Source of the DNA: Burkholderiaceae bacterium
Lineage (GTDB): Bacteria > Pseudomonadota > Gammaproteobacteria > Burkholderiales > Burkholderiaceae_D
Assembly: GCA_019751755.1 (NCBI GenBank)
Contig: JAIENA010000181.1
Location: 1-55,584 of the forward strand
DNA length: 55,584 nt
Reading direction: 5' to 3'
Numbering within the stretch: position 1 is the stretch's first letter; every line of letters begins with the position of its first letter. The notes below the pieces were generated by a model, which did not search any database, was not told the DNA's origin, and saw only the letters and a program-made list of their open reading frames with translations. The position numbers were made by a program, and so were the translations under genes. Of this stretch, positions 52,942 to 55,584 are shown piece by piece.

Positions 52942-54438
52942 GTGAATCAAACCCTGGTCCAGAAATTGACCCGTACCAAGCCGCCTGCTGCCGACCACGG
53001 CGATGCGCACGCTTCGACCGGCCTGGCGCGCTCGATCGGCCTGTTCCCGCTGACCATGATCGGCGTGGGCGCCACGATCGGCACCGGTATCTTCTTTACG
53101 ATGGTTGAAGCGGTTCCCAAGGCCGGCCCGGCCGTGATCCTGTCGTTCCTGATGGCCGCGATTACCGCCGGCCTGACCGCGCTGTGCTACGCCGAGTTGG
53201 CGTTCCGCATTCCCGCTTCCGGTTCGTCGTATTCGTTTGCCTATGCCACCGTCGGTGAATTCCTGGCCTTTATCATGGCGGCCTGCCTGCTATTGGAATA
53301 TGGGCTGGCGGCCAGCGCCACGGCCATCGGCTGGTCTGATTACCTGAATAATTTCCTGACCAACGCCTTCGGCTGGCAGATACCGGATGCGCTGCACAAG
53401 CCCATGATCGTGTCTGGGCCACATGGCGTGGAATGGCATGCCGGCCATTTCAACCTGCCGCCGATGATCCTGGTGGCGCTGTGCTGCTTCCTGCTGGTGC
53501 GCGGCACCAAGGAATCGGCCACCACCAATGCGGTGATGGTGCTGGTCAAGCTGGCGATCCTGATTTTCTTCGTGGCGATTGCTTTTACCGGATTCGACAT
53601 CAATAACTTCCACCCGTTCTTCACCGAAGTCAGCGCCAAGAGCGTCGGCGGCATGGCCGGTGTGACGGCGGCGGCCGGCACCGTGTTCTTCTCGTTCATC
53701 GGCCTCGATACGGTGGCCACGGCGGGCGAGGAAGTCAAAAACCCGAAACGCAATGTGCCGATCGGCATCCTGGCGGCGCTGGGCGTCGTGACGGTGTTTT
53801 ACCTGCTGGTGGCGGTGGCCGCGGTGGGCGCGCAGCCCGCCGCCAAGTTTGCCGGCCAGGAAGCCGGGCTGGCGGTGATCCTGTCGAATGTGACCGGTAA
53901 AACCTGGCCGGCGCTGGTGCTGTCGGCGGGCGCCGTGATTTCCGTGTTCAGCGTGACCCTGGTGACGATTTATGGCCAGACCCGCATCCTGTACGCGATC
54001 GCCAAGGATGGCCTGATCCCGAAAGCGTTCAAACGCGTCAGTCCGCGCACGGCCGCACCGGTGGCCAACACGGTGATCGTCAGCGTGGTGGTGGGGCTGG
54101 TGGCGGGCCTGGTCGATGCGACCTTCTTGTGGGACATGGTCAGCATGGGCACCCTGACCGCGTTTATCGTGGTCTCGCTGGCGGTACCGGTGCTGCGCCG
54201 CAAAGACCGGCAGACCGGCGACACCAGCGGGCGCCTGGGCTTCCGCGTTCCATTCGGCCCTTACCTGATCCCGGGCCTGTCGATCTTCGCCTGCCTGTAC
54301 ATCATGCGCGACTTGTCGGCCACCACCTTCCGCATCTTCGCGATCTGGATGGTGGCCGCCGTGGCCATGTACTTCCTGTACGGCATGCGCAATTCCAACC
54401 TGAACCGCAATGGCGGGGCGGCGCCACACGGCGTCTGA
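52942..54438 (+). CDS. Amino acid permease, APC superfamily (CAT/YfnA-like)
   Basis: Inner-membrane amino acid transporter of 498 residues with 12 or more helices. It begins with GTG after AAGGAA. The first helix motif IGVGATIGTGIFFTMVEA is the classic unwound-helix substrate site, ALCYAELAFRIPASGSSYSFAYATVGE follows, and FFSFIGLDTVATAGEEVKNPKRNVPIGI is the conserved helix 6-7 region of cationic amino acid transporters and their bacterial relatives. Substrate could be basic or branched amino acids; closeness to the arginine genes is suggestive only. Ends at the terminator 54458-54482. Confidence 0.92.
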   Translation: MNQTLVQKLTRTKPPAADHGDAHASTGLARSIGLFPLTMIGVGATIGTGIFFTMVEAVPKAGPAVILSFLMAAITAGLTALCYAELAFRIPASGSSYSFAYATVGEFLAFIMAACLLLEYGLAASATAIGWSDYLNNFLTNAFGWQIPDALHKPMIVSGPHGVEWHAGHFNLPPMILVALCCFLLVRGTKESATTNAVMVLVKLAILIFFVAIAFTGFDINNFHPFFTEVSAKSVGGMAGVTAAAGTVFFSFIGLDTVATAGEEVKNPKRNVPIGILAALGVVTVFYLLVAVAAVGAQPAAKFAGQEAGLAVILSNVTGKTWPALVLSAGAVISVFSVTLVTIYGQTRILYAIAKDGLIPKAFKRVSPRTAAPVANTVIVSVVVGLVAGLVDATFLWDMVSMGTLTAFIVVSLAVPVLRRKDRQTGDTSGRLGFRVPFGPYLIPGLSIFACLYIMRDLSATTFRIFAIWMVAAVAMYFLYGMRNSNLNRNGGAAPHGV

Positions 54439-54457
54439 GTCTTGCGCTTCGCCTTGC

Positions 54458-54482
54458 AACCCGGCCGCGTGCCGGGTTTTTT
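54458..54482 (+). terminator. Rho-independent terminator after the permease
   Basis: AACCCGGC (54458-54465) pairs with GCCGGGTT (54471-54478) around CGCGT and runs into T6. It lies 20 bases after the permease stop. Confidence 0.92.
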
Positions 54483-54491
54483 ATTGGCGCT

Positions 54492-54611
54492 TTATTTGCG
54501 CGACAGTGCTTCGAATTCTTCCAGCGAGCAGTCCAGTACCGGCAGCAGGCACAGGCGGGCGGCGACAGCGGCGGCGGCGATAACAGTGGTGATGATGGCG
54601 AACAGTTCCAT
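54492..54611 (-). CDS. Small membrane protein, 39 residues
   Basis: Minus-strand frame with AAGGAC eight bases before the ATG. It reads MELFAIITTVIAAAAVAARL, one hydrophobic helix of about 18 residues, then CLLPVLDCSLEEFEALSRK, a short acidic tail with two Cys, ending TAA at 54492. It is convergent with the permease, whose terminator lies 9 bases beyond. I do not recognise it. A good ribosome site, helix topology and an otherwise empty gap argue for a real gene; no terminator of its own is evident. Confidence 0.5.
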   Translation of the reverse strand: MELFAIITTVIAAAAVAARLCLLPVLDCSLEEFEALSRK

Positions 54612-54758
54612 GGTGCGAGTCCTTTCAATGAGTTGCTGCGTTGCAGTATAGGGACGACCAAGAAATAATTGAACTTTTCATTTGTGATGCATGCGATTCA
54701 CTTTTTGAATATCTCTGTGGTGACTGTGGCGTGCAGTGATTAACAAATCAGCACTCAG

Positions 54759-54771
54759 GTATCATTGATAC
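54759..54771. promoter_or_regulatory. Operator-like palindrome before the sensor gene
   Basis: GTATCA-T-TGATAC is a perfect 13-base palindrome 30 bases before the ATG of the sensor-like gene, in an AT-rich stretch that has no clean promoter hexamers. It could be a response-regulator or repressor site for autoregulation. Confidence 0.35.
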
Positions 54772-54801
54772 TTATAAGCAAGTAAATCAGGAGAGCGGGA
54801 A

Positions 54802-55584
54802 ATGTCTTTGCGCATCAAGCTGATGCTGGCGCTATTTGTGACCGGGCTGGCGGCTGTTGCCATGGTCGGCGGCCTGACGTCCTACAGTGTCCATTCCAAA
54901 TTTGATACTATCCGCAGCCGCCAGGCGGCGGACCACTTCCACCACTATATGACGGCGTACCTGGCCGAATACGGTGACTGGGAAACCGCCATCTCGACCG
55001 AATCGTTCGACCGTTTTGTGCAGCGCAGGGAAGCGGCCGAGGCGCCGCCACAGGGTGAGCGCCCCAGCGAGATGCTGGACCGCATGCCGCCGGGCATAGA
55101 CCAGAAGTCGCATCAAAGCGAGCCTGTGGCCGGTGAGCCGGATCGACCACGCGCCCCCGCCTACGGCGCGCCTGGCCAGCCGGCGGCGGGACTGGCGGAC
55201 GGCCAGCGTTCCCCCGCGCATGGTGCGCCGGCTCAGCCGCAGGGCGGCCAACAAAACGGCCCTCGTCCACCGGCCTATGGCGCGCCACGTCCAAATGGCC
55301 AGCCGCCGGAAGGCGCCGTGCCGGGTCAACCCCGTGTCGGCGCCGACGACGGCCGCGCACCGCGCGACGGCATGCGCCCGCCACCACCCGATGGTCACCG
55401 ACCGCCGCCCGATGGCCAGCCTTGGCCGCCGCACGATGGCATGCGGCCACCACCACCGGATGGCATGCGGCCACCGCCGCAGGATGGGATGCGGCCACCA
55501 CCGCACGATGGCATGCGGCCACCGCCACGGGACGGCATGCGCCCGCCCGCCGATGGCACGCGTCCGCCGCCGCGCGACGGCATG
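54802..55584 (+). CDS. 5' part of a probable membrane sensor histidine kinase with a repeat-rich periplasmic region
   Basis: The frame is open from ATG 54802 (AGGAGA upstream) to the window edge, 261 codons. It starts MSLRIKLMLALFVTGLAAVA, one membrane helix at about 7-28, then a periplasmic stretch (YLAEYGDWETAISTESFDRF near 52-71) like the sensor region of kinases in this bacterial family. From about residue 78 it turns Pro/Gly/Gln/Ala-rich and, from 187, consists of roughly ten units of consensus Asp-Gly-Met-Arg-Pro-Pro-Pro-x. Kinase domains, if present, lie outside the window, so the identity rests on the N-terminus. The repeats have frame-consistent codon variation, so the region looks translated. 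Confidence 0.5.
   Translation, partial: MSLRIKLMLALFVTGLAAVAMVGGLTSYSVHSKFDTIRSRQAADHFHHYMTAYLAEYGDWETAISTESFDRFVQRREAAEAPPQGERPSEMLDRMPPGIDQKSHQSEPVAGEPDRPRAPAYGAPGQPAAGLADGQRSPAHGAPAQPQGGQQNGPRPPAYGAPRPNGQPPEGAVPGQPRVGADDGRAPRDGMRPPPPDGHRPPPDGQPWPPHDGMRPPPPDGMRPPPQDGMRPPPHDGMRPPPRDGMRPPADGTRPPPRDGM
55361..55584 (+). repeat. In-frame 24-bp tandem repeat (octapeptide DGMRPPPx)
   Basis: About ten units, mostly 24 and some 21 bases long, encode DGMRPPPP, DGHRPPP, DGQPWPPH, DGMRPPPP, DGMRPPPQ, DGMRPPPH, DGMRPPPR, DGMRPPA, DGTRPPPR and the start of another. The array continues past the window. Unit similarity at DNA level would allow copy-number change by slippage without breaking the frame. Confidence 0.85.

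Noticed and set aside
52749..53108. Plus-strand 119-codon frame ahead of the permease
   Set aside because: Overlaps the permease start in another frame, is Arg/Cys-rich without domain, and covers the promoter region.
54832..55583. Minus-strand frames over the repeat region with Gly/Trp/Arg-rich repeats
   Set aside because: They mirror the DGMRPPP array; the plus strand has the ribosome site, membrane helix and non-repetitive sensor-like start.
55361..55584. CRISPR-like regular repeats
   Set aside because: Units abut without spacers and keep one reading frame, so this is a coding tandem repeat.

Overview
The window is GC-rich, densely coded bacterial chromosome. Gene content and style (queA-tgt-yajC-secD-secF, pyrC next to a DUF3025 gene, tandem fadD, two-subunit arginine succinyltransferase) point to a betaproteobacterium of the Oxalobacteraceae, of the Janthinobacterium/Duganella/Massilia type. 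This is inference from protein families; no marker RNA lies in the window. I found no rRNA, tRNA, CRISPR array, transposase, phage gene or replication origin, and no non-coding stretch above 300 bases.

Layout. 0-5 kb: PagL-type lipid A deacylase, a beta-hydroxyacid dehydrogenase and an M20 amidohydrolase whose stop codons sit in one shared hairpin, then a molybdopterin oxidoreductase. 5-10 kb: a lipoprotein metallopeptidase and two tandem long-chain acyl-CoA synthetases. 10-17.5 kb: Atm1-type ABC exporter divergent from a YciA thioesterase, a Tat-type PhoD phosphatase, a beta-lactamase-fold hydrolase, and a dicarboxylate/amino-acid symporter divergent from an orphan polar amino acid ABC ATPase. 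17.5-22 kb: pyrC, DUF3025, Gfo/Idh/MocA oxidoreductase, MFS transporter and a 38-residue membrane protein in a tight run. 22-31 kb: recG and an M23 peptidase on the minus strand, then queA-tgt-yajC-secD-secF. 31-37 kb: a WYL regulator beside a glutathione transferase, a class V aminotransferase, an HDOD protein, an unknown acidic protein, and a MarR regulator divergent from a DMT transporter.

36.6-50.5 kb is the most coherent functional block: an AraC-type regulator resembling pseudomonad ArgR, then astC, two arginine succinyltransferase subunits, astD, astB, a giant NAD-dependent glutamate dehydrogenase, astE and a DUF1993 gene. This set would take arginine to succinate, ammonia and glutamate, and the embedded dehydrogenase would carry the glutamate to 2-oxoglutarate. 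A match to the pseudomonad ArgR half-site lies just upstream of a perfect -10 box in front of astC.

50.5-55.6 kb: aspartate dehydrogenase with an IclR regulator, a small single-span membrane protein, a CAT-type amino acid permease, a 39-residue antisense-oriented small protein, and the 5' part of a probable sensor kinase whose periplasmic region carries octapeptide Asp-Gly-Met-Arg-Pro-Pro-Pro repeats running off the window. Most of the window is ordinary core metabolism. The items most worth checking are the ast-glutamate dehydrogenase operon and its control site, the repeat-bearing sensor, the stop-codon hairpin at 1691-1709, and the small proteins.
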